The notes under the pieces are model-generated. The model worked only from the letters and a program-made list of their open reading frames with translations. It made no database searches and was not told the DNA's origin. DNA of 64,000 nt from Vagococcus carniphilus (GTDB taxonomy: Bacteria; Bacillota; Bacilli; Lactobacillales; Vagococcaceae), in the NCBI RefSeq assembly GCF_014397115.1, contig NZ_CP060720.1:1938001-2002000 (forward strand), read 5' to 3'. Shown in pieces: positions 17,892-29,386 of this stretch; the stretch's first letter is position 1; each line of letters opens with the position of its first letter. The position numbers and the translations under genes were made by a program.

Positions 17892-17965
17892 GGCGACTGA
17901 TGGGAATCGAACCCACGAATGCCGGAGCCACAATCCGGTGCGTTAACCACTTCGCCACAACCGCC
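17892..17965 (-). tRNA. tRNA-His(GTG), copy 1
   Basis: 74 nt with encoded G-1; identical to 17023-17096. Confidence 0.97.
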
Positions 17966-17975
17966 ATAATAAAAA

Positions 17976-18046
17976 CAGGGGTAGTAGGAATCGAACCCAC
18001 GCTGACGGTTTTGGAGACCGTAGTTCTACCGCTAAACTATACCCCT
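17976..18046 (-). tRNA. tRNA-Trp(CCA)
   Basis: 71 nt; acceptor AGGGGTA/TACCCCT, anticodon loop CTCCAAA. Confidence 0.97.
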
Positions 18047-18070
18047 ATAGTTTATATATAATAATTAAAA

Positions 18071-18150
18071 TGGAGGGGGCAGATTCGAACTGCCGAACCC
18101 GAAGGAGCGGATTTACAGTCCGCCGCGTTTAGCCACTTCGCTACCCCTCC
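18071..18150 (-). tRNA. tRNA-Tyr(GTA), copy with one base missing in the acceptor/T-stem junction
   Basis: 80 nt, one shorter than the copy at 17112-17192. The plus-strand G run is five (18075-18079) instead of six, so only CCCTCC remains to pair with the seven-base acceptor strand GGAGGGG. The rest is identical, with anticodon GTA. It is either a homopolymer sequencing error or a weakened tRNA copy. Confidence 0.9.
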
Positions 18151-18160
18151 ATATTTAAAA

Positions 18161-18233
18161 TGGCGCAAGACAGAATCGAACTGCCGACACACGGAGCTTC
18201 AATCCGTTGCTCTACCAACTGAGCTACTGCGCC
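18161..18233 (-). tRNA. tRNA-Phe(GAA), copy 1
   Basis: 73 nt; identical to 17202-17274. Confidence 0.97.
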
Positions 18234-18242
18234 TAAAACAAA

Positions 18243-18315
18243 CGGTCCCGACGGGATTTGAACCCGCGATCTCCTGCGTGACAGGCAGGCATGTTAACCC
18301 CTACACCACGGAACC
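18243..18315 (-). tRNA. tRNA-Asp(GTC)
   Basis: 73 nt; acceptor GGTTCCG/CGGGACC, anticodon loop CTGTCAC. Confidence 0.97.
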
Positions 18316-18329
18316 AATTATTTAGGTAA

Positions 18330-18402
18330 TGGAGGTTAACGGGATCGAACCGCTGACCCCCTGCTTGTAAGGCAGGTGCTCTCCCAGCTGAGCTAAACCT
18401 CC
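18330..18402 (-). tRNA. tRNA-Val(TAC)
   Basis: 73 nt; acceptor GGAGGTT/AACCTCC, anticodon loop CTTACAA. Confidence 0.97.
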
Positions 18403-18422
18403 ATTTGGTTATATAAAACTTA

Positions 18423-18494
18423 TGACCCGTACGGGACTCGAACCCGTGTTACCGCCGTGAAAGGGCGGTGTCTTAACCGCTTGACCAACGGGCC
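18423..18494 (-). tRNA. tRNA-Glu(TTC), copy 1
   Basis: 72 nt; identical to 17311-17382. Confidence 0.97.
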
Positions 18495-18501
18495 ATTTAA
18501 A

Positions 18502-18575
18502 CTCCGGCAGTAGGACTCGAACCTACGACATCATGATTAACAGTCATGCGCTACTACCAACTGAGCTATGCCGGA
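18502..18575 (-). tRNA. tRNA-Asn(GTT), copy 1
   Basis: 74 nt; first tRNA after 5S rRNA in transcription order; identical to 17520-17593. Confidence 0.97.
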
Positions 18576-18587
18576 TAATTATAATAA

Positions 18588-18703
18588 GCATGGCAACGTC
18601 CTACTCTCACAAAGGGAAACCCTTCACTACCCTCGGCGCTAAAAAGCTTAACTTCTGTGTTCGGCATGGGAACAGGTGTATCCTTCTTGCCATCATCGCC
18701 ACA
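18588..18703 (-). rRNA. rrf: 5S ribosomal RNA
   Basis: About 116 nt. The 5' end GTGGCGATGATGGC pairs with the 3' end containing GTTGCCATGC. The internal segment CCCATGCCGAACAC is the universal 5S signature. Ends are approximate by a few bases. Confidence 0.95.
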
Positions 18704-18777
18704 CTTATTTTTTTGAGTGATTGTTCACTCAAAACTGGATGTTTTAGTTATATTCAACATTGTTACCGATATTTTGG

Positions 18778-21690
<2,913 letters not shown>

Positions 21691-21872
21691 TAACTATATA
21701 TGAGTTAGATGTTTCTGATTTTACTTAAATAGCGATATTCAAGTAAAACTATTTATGTATCACAATTTTACTAATAAAACTGATCAACTCGGTGTGTTAA
21801 AAATTAATGTTGATGTCTAACTTCAACTATCCAGTTTTCAATGAACAATACAATTGGTGTCAAAGACACCAA

Positions 21873-21945
21873 TGGAGCCTAGCGGGATCGAACCGCTGAC
21901 CTCCTGCGTGCAAGGCAGGCGCTCTCCCAGCTGAGCTAAGGCCCC
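21873..21945 (-). tRNA. tRNA-Ala(TGC) in the 16S-23S spacer
   Basis: 73 nt; anticodon loop CTTGCAC. Single spacer tRNA, the usual arrangement in Enterococcaceae. Confidence 0.97.
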
Positions 21946-22023
21946 TATTTAGAATTATAAAAGCAAGAGAATAAATCTCTCAAAACTGAACAAAGTAAGT
22001 ACCAATGTGTTTTCCGTAATATT

Positions 22024-23588
<1,565 letters not shown>

Positions 23589-23757
23589 GTTGATTAACAT
23601 CTTGCGATGTTTAGCTCATTAATTTTAAAACTTGCTAGCGAATGTTATTCACTAAATATGGTTTGTTTTTACTAGAAGTAAAAACGCCCTACACATTTGG
23701 TTTGTCTTACTTTGTTCAGTTTTCAAAGATCTAATTAACTCTCTTAACAACTTTTAT

Positions 23758-23786
23758 ATCATACAACATTTTTAAAAGGTTGTCAA
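23758..23786 (-). promoter_or_regulatory. rRNA operon promoter, proximal
   Basis: Minus strand TTGACA (23786-23781), 17-bp spacer, TATGAT (23763-23758), about 170 bp upstream of mature 16S. Confidence 0.85.
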
Positions 23787-23864
23787 CAACTAAAAGTTAT
23801 TTTTTAAAAAAAGTTTTTTGTTTATTTGTTATTTAATCGGAACGTTTAACTTGCCGACTTAAAG

Positions 23865-23893
23865 ATATTAACATATTCTTTTTAGCTTTGCAA
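23865..23893 (-). promoter_or_regulatory. rRNA operon promoter, middle
   Basis: Minus strand TTGCAA (23893-23888), 17-bp spacer, TAATAT (23870-23865). Confidence 0.65.
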
Positions 23894-23952
23894 GTGTTTT
23901 TTAAATAATTTTTCGTTATTTAAAAGTTACTTATCTCGTAACGACATTTACT

Positions 23953-23981
23953 AATATATCAATTGAACTGGAAAAAAGCAA
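23953..23981 (-). promoter_or_regulatory. rRNA operon promoter, distal
   Basis: Minus strand TTGCTT (23981-23976), 17-bp spacer, TATATT (23958-23953). With the other two, it occupies the 539-bp gene-free stretch between 16S and perR; I see no gene there. Confidence 0.6.
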
Positions 23982-24051
23982 GTATATTTTTAAATTTTTT
24001 TAAACTAAATGTTCATTGATCTAAAATCCACTTCTTTTACACTTTTAGAAT

Positions 24052-24100
24052 GAAAAAAACACTTTAAAAAGTAATTTAATTACTTTTTAAAGTGCTTTTC
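24052..24100. terminator. perR terminator
   Basis: A long perfect stem, CACTTTAAAAAGTAA (24060-24074) with TTACTTTTTAAAGTG (24080-24094), has an A run on one side and a short T run on the other. On the minus strand it ends perR transcription. Confidence 0.85.
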
Positions 24101-24127
24101 TTCTATTGTCTATTCACTTCTTTTGTT

Positions 24128-24565
24128 TCACTTTTCTTCCAAAGCTTGACAATCTGGGCATAAGCCATACATTTCTAATCGATGATCTCTAATTTTAAAT
24201 CCTGTTAACTGCTCTGTCGCTGATTCAACATCCTCTAAACCTGGATAGAACACATCAACTACTTTGCCACACTTATCGCAAATTGCATGATAATGCTTTG
24301 TAGAAGTAAAATCAAATCGACTTGAAGAATCACCATATGCCATTTCAATTACAAAACCAATCTCAGTAAATAGTCGCAAGTTATTATAAACAGTCGCAAC
24401 ACTCATATTAGGAAAGCGATGCTCTAAATGTTTATAAATTTCGTCTGCAGTCGGATGGCTCTTACTTTCAACTAGGTATTCTAAGATAGCATATCTCTGT
24501 GGAGTAATCCTGATATTAGAATCTTTCATTTTATTAATAGCATCTTCAACAACGTGACTAGACAT
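24128..24565 (-). CDS. perR: peroxide-responsive Fur-family repressor PerR
   Basis: PerR represses oxidative-stress genes and is inactivated when peroxide oxidises metal-binding His residues. The winged-helix DNA-binding half contains RITPQRYAILEYL and FPNMSVATVYNNLRLF. The regulatory half has HPTADEIY, SSRFDFTSTKHYHAICDKCGK and the structural zinc pairs CDKC and CPDC. It matches B. subtilis PerR closely along its length, including the Asp of RFDF. ATG 24565 (MSSHVVED) is preferred: AAGG lies nine bases upstream, while two earlier in-frame ATGs (24574, 24571) sit against or inside the ribosome site. A Per-box-like site overlaps its promoter. Confidence 0.92.
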   Translation of the reverse strand: MSSHVVEDAINKMKDSNIRITPQRYAILEYLVESKSHPTADEIYKHLEHRFPNMSVATVYNNLRLFTEIGFVIEMAYGDSSSRFDFTSTKHYHAICDKCGKVVDVFYPGLEDVESATEQLTGFKIRDHRLEMYGLCPDCQALEEK

Positions 24566-24598
24566 ATACATCATCCTTGTGAATTTTTTTATAACTTT

Positions 24599-24627
24599 AT
24601 TCTACTACCAATAATAGTAATTATCAA
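24599..24627 (-). promoter_or_regulatory. perR promoter with overlapping Per-box-like operator
   Basis: Minus strand TTGATA (24627-24622), 17-bp spacer, TAGAAT (24604-24599). TGATAATTACTATTA (24626-24612) matches 12 of 15 positions of the Per box TTATAATTATTATAA as I recall it, and overlaps the -35 element. This suggests autoregulation. Confidence 0.65.
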
Positions 24628-24666
24628 GAAAGATCTTCTGTTTTATTAAATAATAAAATTATTAAA

Positions 24667-25584
24667 TTAGAATTCATATAAATTAGTAGATAAGTATCGT
24701 TCTCCATTGTCAGGCGCTATCGTCAGAACTACTCCATCTTTTGGTAACAATTTCCCTACTTGTTTTGCTGCATGAATAGCAGCCCCTGAAGACACACCTA
24801 CCAACAAGCCATCATTTTGAGCAACATACCTTGCCTCCTGAATGGCTTCATCACTTGAAACAGCTATTATCTCATCAAAAATTGATTGATCTAACACAGT
24901 TGGAATGAACCCAGCTCCAATACCTTGAATTTTATGAGGAGAATGACTTCCTCCTCTTAGAACATGGCTTTCTTCTGGTTCAACAGCATATATTTTTATA
25001 TTAGGATACATTTTTTTTAATTCTCGACCAATACCAGTAACTGTTCCACCTGTTCCAACTCCTGCAACAAATGCATCAATCACCTTTCCATCAAAAGCCT
25101 CTAATATTTCTTTTGCTGTTGTTTCTTCATGAATTTTCGGGTTAGCAAGATTTTCAAATTGAAGTGGCATAAAATAGCCTTCTTGATTGGCTAAATCTTC
25201 TGCTACTTTTATAGAGCCTTTCATCCCTTCTTTACCTGGTGTCAAAATAATTTCTGCTCCATATGCTTTCATAAGCTTTTGTCTCTCAACACTCATTGTA
25301 TCCGGCATAACCAAAGTAACAGAATAACCTTTTGAAGCACCAACCATAGCTAATCCTATACCAGTATTTCCGCTTGTCGGCTCAACAATTGTATAGCCTT
25401 TCGATAATTTACCTTCTTTTTCAGCTCTTTCTATCATCGATAAAGCAATTCTATCTTTAACACTTCCACCTGGGTTAAAAGATTCTAGTTTAACGAACAC
25501 TTCAGATTCGCCACTTCTTTCTTTTAATTTTACAATAGGTGTTTCTCCAATAAGCTCTTCTATACTATTTACTATCTTAGCCAT
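24667..25584 (-). CDS. cysK: cysteine synthase (O-acetylserine sulfhydrylase)
   Basis: This PLP enzyme makes cysteine from O-acetylserine and sulfide. The 305-residue form from ATG 25584 ([11 protein letters not shown]) shows the PLP lysine in NPGGSVKDR, the substrate loop TSGNTG and the phosphate-binding GTGGT. The frame runs ten residues further upstream, but GAGGAG lies seven bases before ATG 25584. It starts one base after the lspA stop, so it sits in a CBS protein-lspA-cysK operon. No clear terminator follows; only an A/T-only hairpin at 24641-24658. Confidence 0.93.
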   Translation of the reverse strand: MAKIVNSIEELIGETPIVKLKERSGESEVFVKLESFNPGGSVKDRIALSMIERAEKEGKLSKGYTIVEPTSGNTGIGLAMVGASKGYSVTLVMPDTMSVERQKLMKAYGAEIILTPGKEGMKGSIKVAEDLANQEGYFMPLQFENLANPKIHEETTAKEILEAFDGKVIDAFVAGVGTGGTVTGIGRELKKMYPNIKIYAVEPEESHVLRGGSHSPHKIQGIGAGFIPTVLDQSIFDEIIAVSSDEAIQEARYVAQNDGLLVGVSSGAAIHAAKQVGKLLPKDGVVLTIAPDNGERYLSTNLYEF

Positions 25585-25585
25585 C

Positions 25586-26041
25586 TTATATCTCCTCTTT
25601 CTTTTTATCTTCAAAAAATAAAATATAAATAAAAATACATACTACACCAATAACTAAAGAAACATCAGCAAAATTAAAAATTGGAAAATTAAAAAATTCA
25701 ACTTGAAACATATCCACCACATATCCTAATCTAACACGATCAATAAAATTACCTATCGTTCCTCCAATAATTAAACTAAGTCCAATTGTTAACCATTTAG
25801 TTTGATCTTTATTTTTATATAAAATATAAGGTAGTATCGTCAAAGCAATTAGGGTAACAATGATAAAAAACCACATTTTTCCTTCTAGTATACTCCAAGC
25901 AGCACCATTATTTCTAATATGGGTTAACGATAAAACCGGATTATTAAAAGTCGTTTCGTATAATTCAATATGACTAACCGTCCACCATTTAATTATTTGA
26001 TCTGCTAAAACTGACAAAAAAGCTACTATTATATACAACAT
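25586..26041 (-). CDS. lspA: lipoprotein signal peptidase (signal peptidase II)
   Basis: LspA cleaves the signal peptide of prolipoproteins after lipidation, in the membrane. The 151-residue protein has four hydrophobic segments. Both catalytic Asp motifs are present: [15 protein letters not shown] and [12 protein letters not shown]. The stop sits one base before the cysK start. The start ATG 26041 lies nine bases after the end of the HEPN-CBS gene. Confidence 0.95.
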   Translation of the reverse strand: MLYIIVAFLSVLADQIIKWWTVSHIELYETTFNNPVLSLTHIRNNGAAWSILEGKMWFFIIVTLIALTILPYILYKNKDQTKWLTIGLSLIIGGTIGNFIDRVRLGYVVDMFQVEFFNFPIFNFADVSLVIGVVCIFIYILFFEDKKKEEI

Positions 26042-26050
26042 TATTTTTTC

Positions 26051-26737
26051 CTACTCTCCAAACAAGTCTTTTGGACTTATTATTCCTATTAATTTACTAT
26101 TTCTTTGCCCATCTTCTGTAATTAAGATAGCCTCTAACCTTGGATTGGCTTTAAATAAATTATTTGCTTTAAACTCATAATCTTTAGGTTTTAAAAAATG
26201 AACTGCATCTCTTTTTGAATCTGCATCCAAAATATCAAGAGCCGTATAGTGATCTAAGTCTTTAATACCTTCCATAGAGTTTTTTGCAAACCACATACCT
26301 ATTCCTCTTGTTGTTATTAAACCTTTAAATTTACCTTTTTGATAAATCGGAAACTGAGAATATCCTTTTTCTACTATTATATACAGAATTTGTCTTAGTG
26401 GAATTCCTGCTTCAAATGTTTTAACATTATTCTTGGTGTACCCTTCAATTGTTTTTGGGTGAAGTAGTTTTCTTTCAATTTCTTTTATACGATCGACAGC
26501 CCATTGATTGGGTTCTGCAATAATAAAATCAGGTTTAATCTTATTATGAACAATTGCATTTCTTAATTGGGAAAATTCTATTAAATCATATTCCACTTCA
26601 CTAATTGGAAAATCTGTTTTCTTTTTAATCCGACGAATCATTTCGCTGACTCCCATATTGCTCGGAAAATCTAGTTGTTTTCTCAGCCATTTTTCGATTC
26701 GATTAAAAGAATTTAAAAAAATTTCTGAACGGTTCAT
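26051..26737 (-). CDS. HEPN-like domain fused to two CBS domains
   Basis: The 228-residue protein has two parts. The first ~90 residues look helical and contain EFSQLRNAIVHNK; R59-N60-x3-H64 fits the R-x4-H motif of HEPN domains, where Arg and His form an RNase active site in many members. Residues about 95-225 form a pair of CBS repeats (FPIYQKGKFKGLITTRGIG and ILITEDGQRNSKLIGIISPKDLF), which commonly bind adenine nucleotides. No transporter or enzyme domain is attached. It is probably cytoplasmic. I chose ATG 26737 (MNRSEIF) since AAGGAG lies six bases upstream; the frame also begins at 26755. It heads an operon with lspA and cysK. Function unknown; nucleotide-gated RNA cleavage or binding is an inference. 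Confidence 0.7.
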   Translation of the reverse strand: MNRSEIFLNSFNRIEKWLRKQLDFPSNMGVSEMIRRIKKKTDFPISEVEYDLIEFSQLRNAIVHNKIKPDFIIAEPNQWAVDRIKEIERKLLHPKTIEGYTKNNVKTFEAGIPLRQILYIIVEKGYSQFPIYQKGKFKGLITTRGIGMWFAKNSMEGIKDLDHYTALDILDADSKRDAVHFLKPKDYEFKANNLFKANPRLEAILITEDGQRNSKLIGIISPKDLFGE

Positions 26738-26809
26738 TTTGTTCTCCTTCAACATTCTTTATACATTTATAAGTATATAACAAAAAAATCAAATAAAAAA
26801 GACATGTGT

Positions 26810-26838
26810 TTGACGTGGTTATCTATAAACCGTATAAT
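26810..26838 (+). promoter_or_regulatory. cold-shock gene promoter
   Basis: TTGACG (26810-26815), 17-bp spacer, TATAAT (26833-26838). The leader to ATG 26878 is only about 32 bases, much shorter than the long leaders of some cspA genes. Confidence 0.8.
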
Positions 26839-26877
26839 GATAGTAGGCATGCAAATGACCACTAGGGGGTATGTAAA

Positions 26878-27099
26878 ATGAAAATCGGCGTTGTAAAATG
26901 GTTTGACGTTAGAAAAGGATACGGTTTCCTAGTCTATGACGAGGATGAAGAGATTTTTGTACATTTTACTGGCATCATTCAAGATGGTTTCAAGGTTCTT
27001 TTTGAAGGACAACAAGTTGAATTCCTCATTAAAGAAGGTGCGCGTGGTCTTCAAGCATCGCAAGTAACTGTAATTGATGAAATAAAAAGTGTTGACTGA
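26878..27099 (+). CDS. cold-shock-like protein (CspA family)
   Basis: This 73-residue OB-fold protein binds single-stranded nucleic acid. It carries an RNP1-like KGYGFLVY and RNP2-like IFVHF. It is a divergent member: KWFDVRKGYG replaces the common KWFNxxKGFGFI, and the C-terminus has an unusual EFLIKEGARGLQASQVTVI. AGGGGG lies eight bases before the ATG. The following terminator overlaps its stop codon. Confidence 0.9.
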   Translation: MKIGVVKWFDVRKGYGFLVYDEDEEIFVHFTGIIQDGFKVLFEGQQVEFLIKEGARGLQASQVTVIDEIKSVD

Positions 27100-27119
27100 T
27101 TAATCGTCAACACTTTTTT
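27084..27119. terminator. bidirectional terminator between the cold-shock gene and ebsA
   Basis: Arms AAGTGTTGAC (27087-27096) and GTCAACACTT (27106-27115), with T runs on both strands. It overlaps the stop codons of both convergent genes. Confidence 0.85.
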
Positions 27120-27537
27120 CTATTCCATAAATTATTCCAGTAAATGAAACTTCTTGTCTCAAATGATATACAAACGAATTTTTAGATTTTGGAAACATGA
27201 CATAAGCAAACTCTTTTTGATTCGTTTGAATAGTTATCCCATGACTACCTACTGAAACCCTTTGGATGTTCTCTAAATCAATCTGATAACTATTTTTCTT
27301 TAAAATTGCTGATACTTTTAACTGTTCATTAGTTAATATCATTTTTCGTCTAAAGCCTATAAAAGCAAACACCAAAAATAATAAAAAGATTACTACACTA
27401 AAAATGCTTATTCGACCTTGTTGCTCTAATAGTCCTATCATACTGGTAAAAAACAAGGCGAATGTCATCGACCAATAGATTACAGTACCTGATAACTCAG
27501 GCTGATATCGGAAAACATGTATTTTACTTGTACTCAT
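27100..27537 (-). CDS. ebsA: EbsA-family membrane protein
   Basis: The 145-residue protein opens with FRYQPELSGTVIYWSMT, the family hallmark in streptococci and enterococci. Two membrane helices follow (about 20-38 and 44-62), then a small beta-rich cytoplasmic domain (about 65-145) like a bacterial PH domain. EbsA was named from an E. faecalis locus affecting surface display of aggregation substance; its biochemical role is unknown. AGGAGG lies five bases before the ATG. Confidence 0.8.
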   Translation of the reverse strand: MSTSKIHVFRYQPELSGTVIYWSMTFALFFTSMIGLLEQQGRISIFSVVIFLLFLVFAFIGFRRKMILTNEQLKVSAILKKNSYQIDLENIQRVSVGSHGITIQTNQKEFAYVMFPKSKNSFVYHLRQEVSFTGIIYGIEKSVDD

Positions 27538-27619
27538 ATTAGCCTCCTATTTACAATAACCTTACAGTTACTTATCTTACCATAAGATAAATAAATAAAA
27601 AATACAAATGGAGAAACCT

Positions 27620-28021
27620 ATGATAAAAATATATATTGATGCAGCGACAAATCAAAAAAAAGAAATTAGTGCTGGTGGCATGGTGCTTTTAAAAGATCAA
27701 GAACAGATTCAACGTCATCAACCTTTAACTTCTAAAACAAACAATGAAGCTGAATTCGAAATGCTTTACCTTAGTTTAAATTATTTAATCACTATGAATT
27801 GGACGACAGAGACAATCTTTATCTACACTGATAGTAGAATTGTTGTTGAATCTATCGAAAAACAATATGCTAAAGATAAGCGGTTTAGTGTCTATCTCGA
27901 AAAAATATTAGATTTATTAACTAACTTCCAATTAATTTTTATTGAATGGTTAGATGAATCAGGTAATAAAGGTGCAGATAGAATAGCTAAACAAGCTTTA
28001 CAAAAAACACTTCGAAACTAG
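27620..28021 (+). CDS. ribonuclease HI-like protein
   Basis: The RNase H fold is supported by four acidic positions: IYIDAA (Asp), NNEAEF (Glu), YTDSR (Asp) and GADRIAKQAL (Asp). It probably cleaves the RNA strand of RNA-DNA hybrids, or is one of the reduced RNase H-like proteins common in Lactobacillales. I chose ATG 27620 (MIKIYID) because GGAG lies six bases upstream, while the earlier ATG at 27608 has no ribosome site. The stop overlaps the stop of the convergent hemH, with no terminator between them. Confidence 0.82.
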   Translation: MIKIYIDAATNQKKEISAGGMVLLKDQEQIQRHQPLTSKTNNEAEFEMLYLSLNYLITMNWTTETIFIYTDSRIVVESIEKQYAKDKRFSVYLEKILDLLTNFQLIFIEWLDESGNKGADRIAKQALQKTLRN

Positions 28022-28967
28022 TTATTTGAATCAAAAATCGCTAATAATAAATCAATGAATTCTGGATCTCCATTAAATGGATGAATATAATTAAACTCAG
28101 TCCCACCATTGTCCATAAAATAAGTTCGATTCTCGTCTTCAATTTCTTCTAATGTTTCAATACAATCAGAGACAAAACCAGGGGTGATGATGAGAACTTT
28201 TTTTACGCCCTTCTTTGGAAGTTCCTTTAGAGTATTATCAAGTGCTGGTGTTAACCATTCATCAGGTCCAAACTTTGATTGGTAAGTTACTTGATAAGGT
28301 ATATCAATAGAAAACCCATCAAAAACAGCAGTAGTAGTTTCAGCACATTGTTCTTTATATGGATCTCCCTTTTCCACGTATGACACAGGAATTCCGTGAT
28401 AAGAGAATACTAATAACTCAGGATTGTATTTTTTTATTCCTTCCATTATTTGTCGCCTTAACAATTCTATATATAAAGGATGACTTGTGAATTCTCTTAC
28501 CAAGTGTAGGTTAGGTATATTTTCTTGTTTCAAATAATGTTTAAAGACGGCATCATGAATTGAAGCCGTTGTCGTTGTTGAATATTGAGGATATAACGGA
28601 ATGACTGTTACATCTGTAATACCTTCTTTTTCAAACTCGTGTAGCGATTCAGAAATTGTTGGATGGCTATACGCCATACCAAATTTAACTGATACATCTG
28701 GTAATTTTTCTTGTAATTGGTTTGTCTGAGATTTGGTGTGTATTAAAAGGGGGAACCTTCTTCTTCCCAAATACTTTTATATAGTGCTGCTGATTTTTTA
28801 GGTCGTGTGTTCAAAATAATACCGTGAAGAATCGGCAACCATTGCCACCTTGGTTTATCTATCACTCGTTTATCCCCTAAAAAATGTTTTAAATATTCTC
28901 TAACCTCCTTTGCTTCAGGTTTATCTGGTGTTCCAATATTAGCTAATAAAATTCCTTTTTTACTCAT
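28018..28967 (-). pseudogene. hemH: ferrochelatase (HemH/CpfC), split by a one-base frameshift
   Basis: Two adjacent frames (28967-28743 and 28770-28018) are consecutive parts of one ferrochelatase. The first, starting MSKKGILLANIGTPDKPEA, ends at EEEGSPF. The second resumes at PLLIHTKSQTNQL. Adding one base to the five-base G/C run at 28749-28753 restores EEEGSPLLIHT and a 316-residue protein, a normal length. The metal-site motifs SYHGIP and QSKFGPDEW are intact. The enzyme inserts iron into porphyrin (coproporphyrin in Gram-positives). Lactobacillales usually lack the rest of haem synthesis, so the gene may act on imported porphyrin. AGGAGG precedes ATG 28967. Confidence 0.88.
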
Positions 28968-29048
28968 AAAAAAATCCTCCTTTTGTCACGTTGTCTATTT
29001 TAACACTATTCATTTAATCCTCCTACTCTCTTTCATTAATAAATCAAA

Positions 29049-29090
29049 AGAAGAGAAGATATTGACCTTTTTGCCAACAGCTTCTCTTCT
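29049..29090 (-). terminator. terminator after the TrpR-like gene
   Basis: Arms AGAAGAGAAG (29049-29058) and CTTCTCTTCT (29081-29090) with a 22-base loop; T-rich DNA follows on the minus strand. It closes the tyrP-tdcA-nhaC-trpR-like unit. Confidence 0.7.
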
Positions 29091-29092
29091 TA

Positions 29093-29386
29093 TTAATAAT
29101 TAATTAGTCGTTCTTTGACTCTTTCATAAGAGCCATTTCCCTCTTCAATAGAACGTTTTACTCTTGAAATGATTGCGGTACTCGCTTGAGTTTTTGCTTC
29201 GATCTCTTGATATGTACTTCCCTCTAGTAACATATTAGCAACAACGTGCCTTGTCACAAAAACCTTCATTTCTTTTAATGTCATCAAATCATCAAAAAAG
29301 GCGTAACACTCATCTATATCCTCTAACGCTAAAATAGAATCAAAAAACTCTTTTGTGTCCCCTTTTGATAAACGATCAATTCTCAT
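29093..29386 (-). CDS. TrpR-related YerC/YecD-family DNA-binding protein
   Basis: The 97-residue protein is all helical and matches the YerC/YecD family. DLMTLKEMKVFVTRHVVANMLLEG and the helix-turn-helix STYQEIEAKTQASTAIISRVKR resemble the Trp repressor DNA-binding region. ATG 29386 is chosen because AAGGGGG lies eight bases upstream. The gene overlaps the end of nhaC by 11 bp, so it is co-translated with the tyramine cluster. A regulatory role there is tempting but unproven; family members usually occur elsewhere and their ligand is unknown. Confidence 0.85.
   Translation of the reverse strand: MRIDRLSKGDTKEFFDSILALEDIDECYAFFDDLMTLKEMKVFVTRHVVANMLLEGSTYQEIEAKTQASTAIISRVKRSIEEGNGSYERVKERLINY

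Noticed and set aside
16837-18061. Frames of 73-102 codons across the tRNA cluster
   Set aside because: They read through several tRNA genes, repeat where tRNAs are duplicated and have no ribosome site.
16912-18600. CRISPR-like repeats because of regularly repeated blocks
   Set aside because: The repeated blocks are whole tRNA genes with different anticodons; spacing and content do not fit a CRISPR array, and no cas gene is in the window.
24641-24658. Terminator between perR and cysK
   Set aside because: The palindrome is made only of A and T and lacks a T tract on the relevant strand, so it is not convincing.
28018-28967. Two separate small ferrochelatase-like genes
   Set aside because: The halves are consecutive parts of one protein, join in frame by a single base at a homopolymer, and the second has no proper start.
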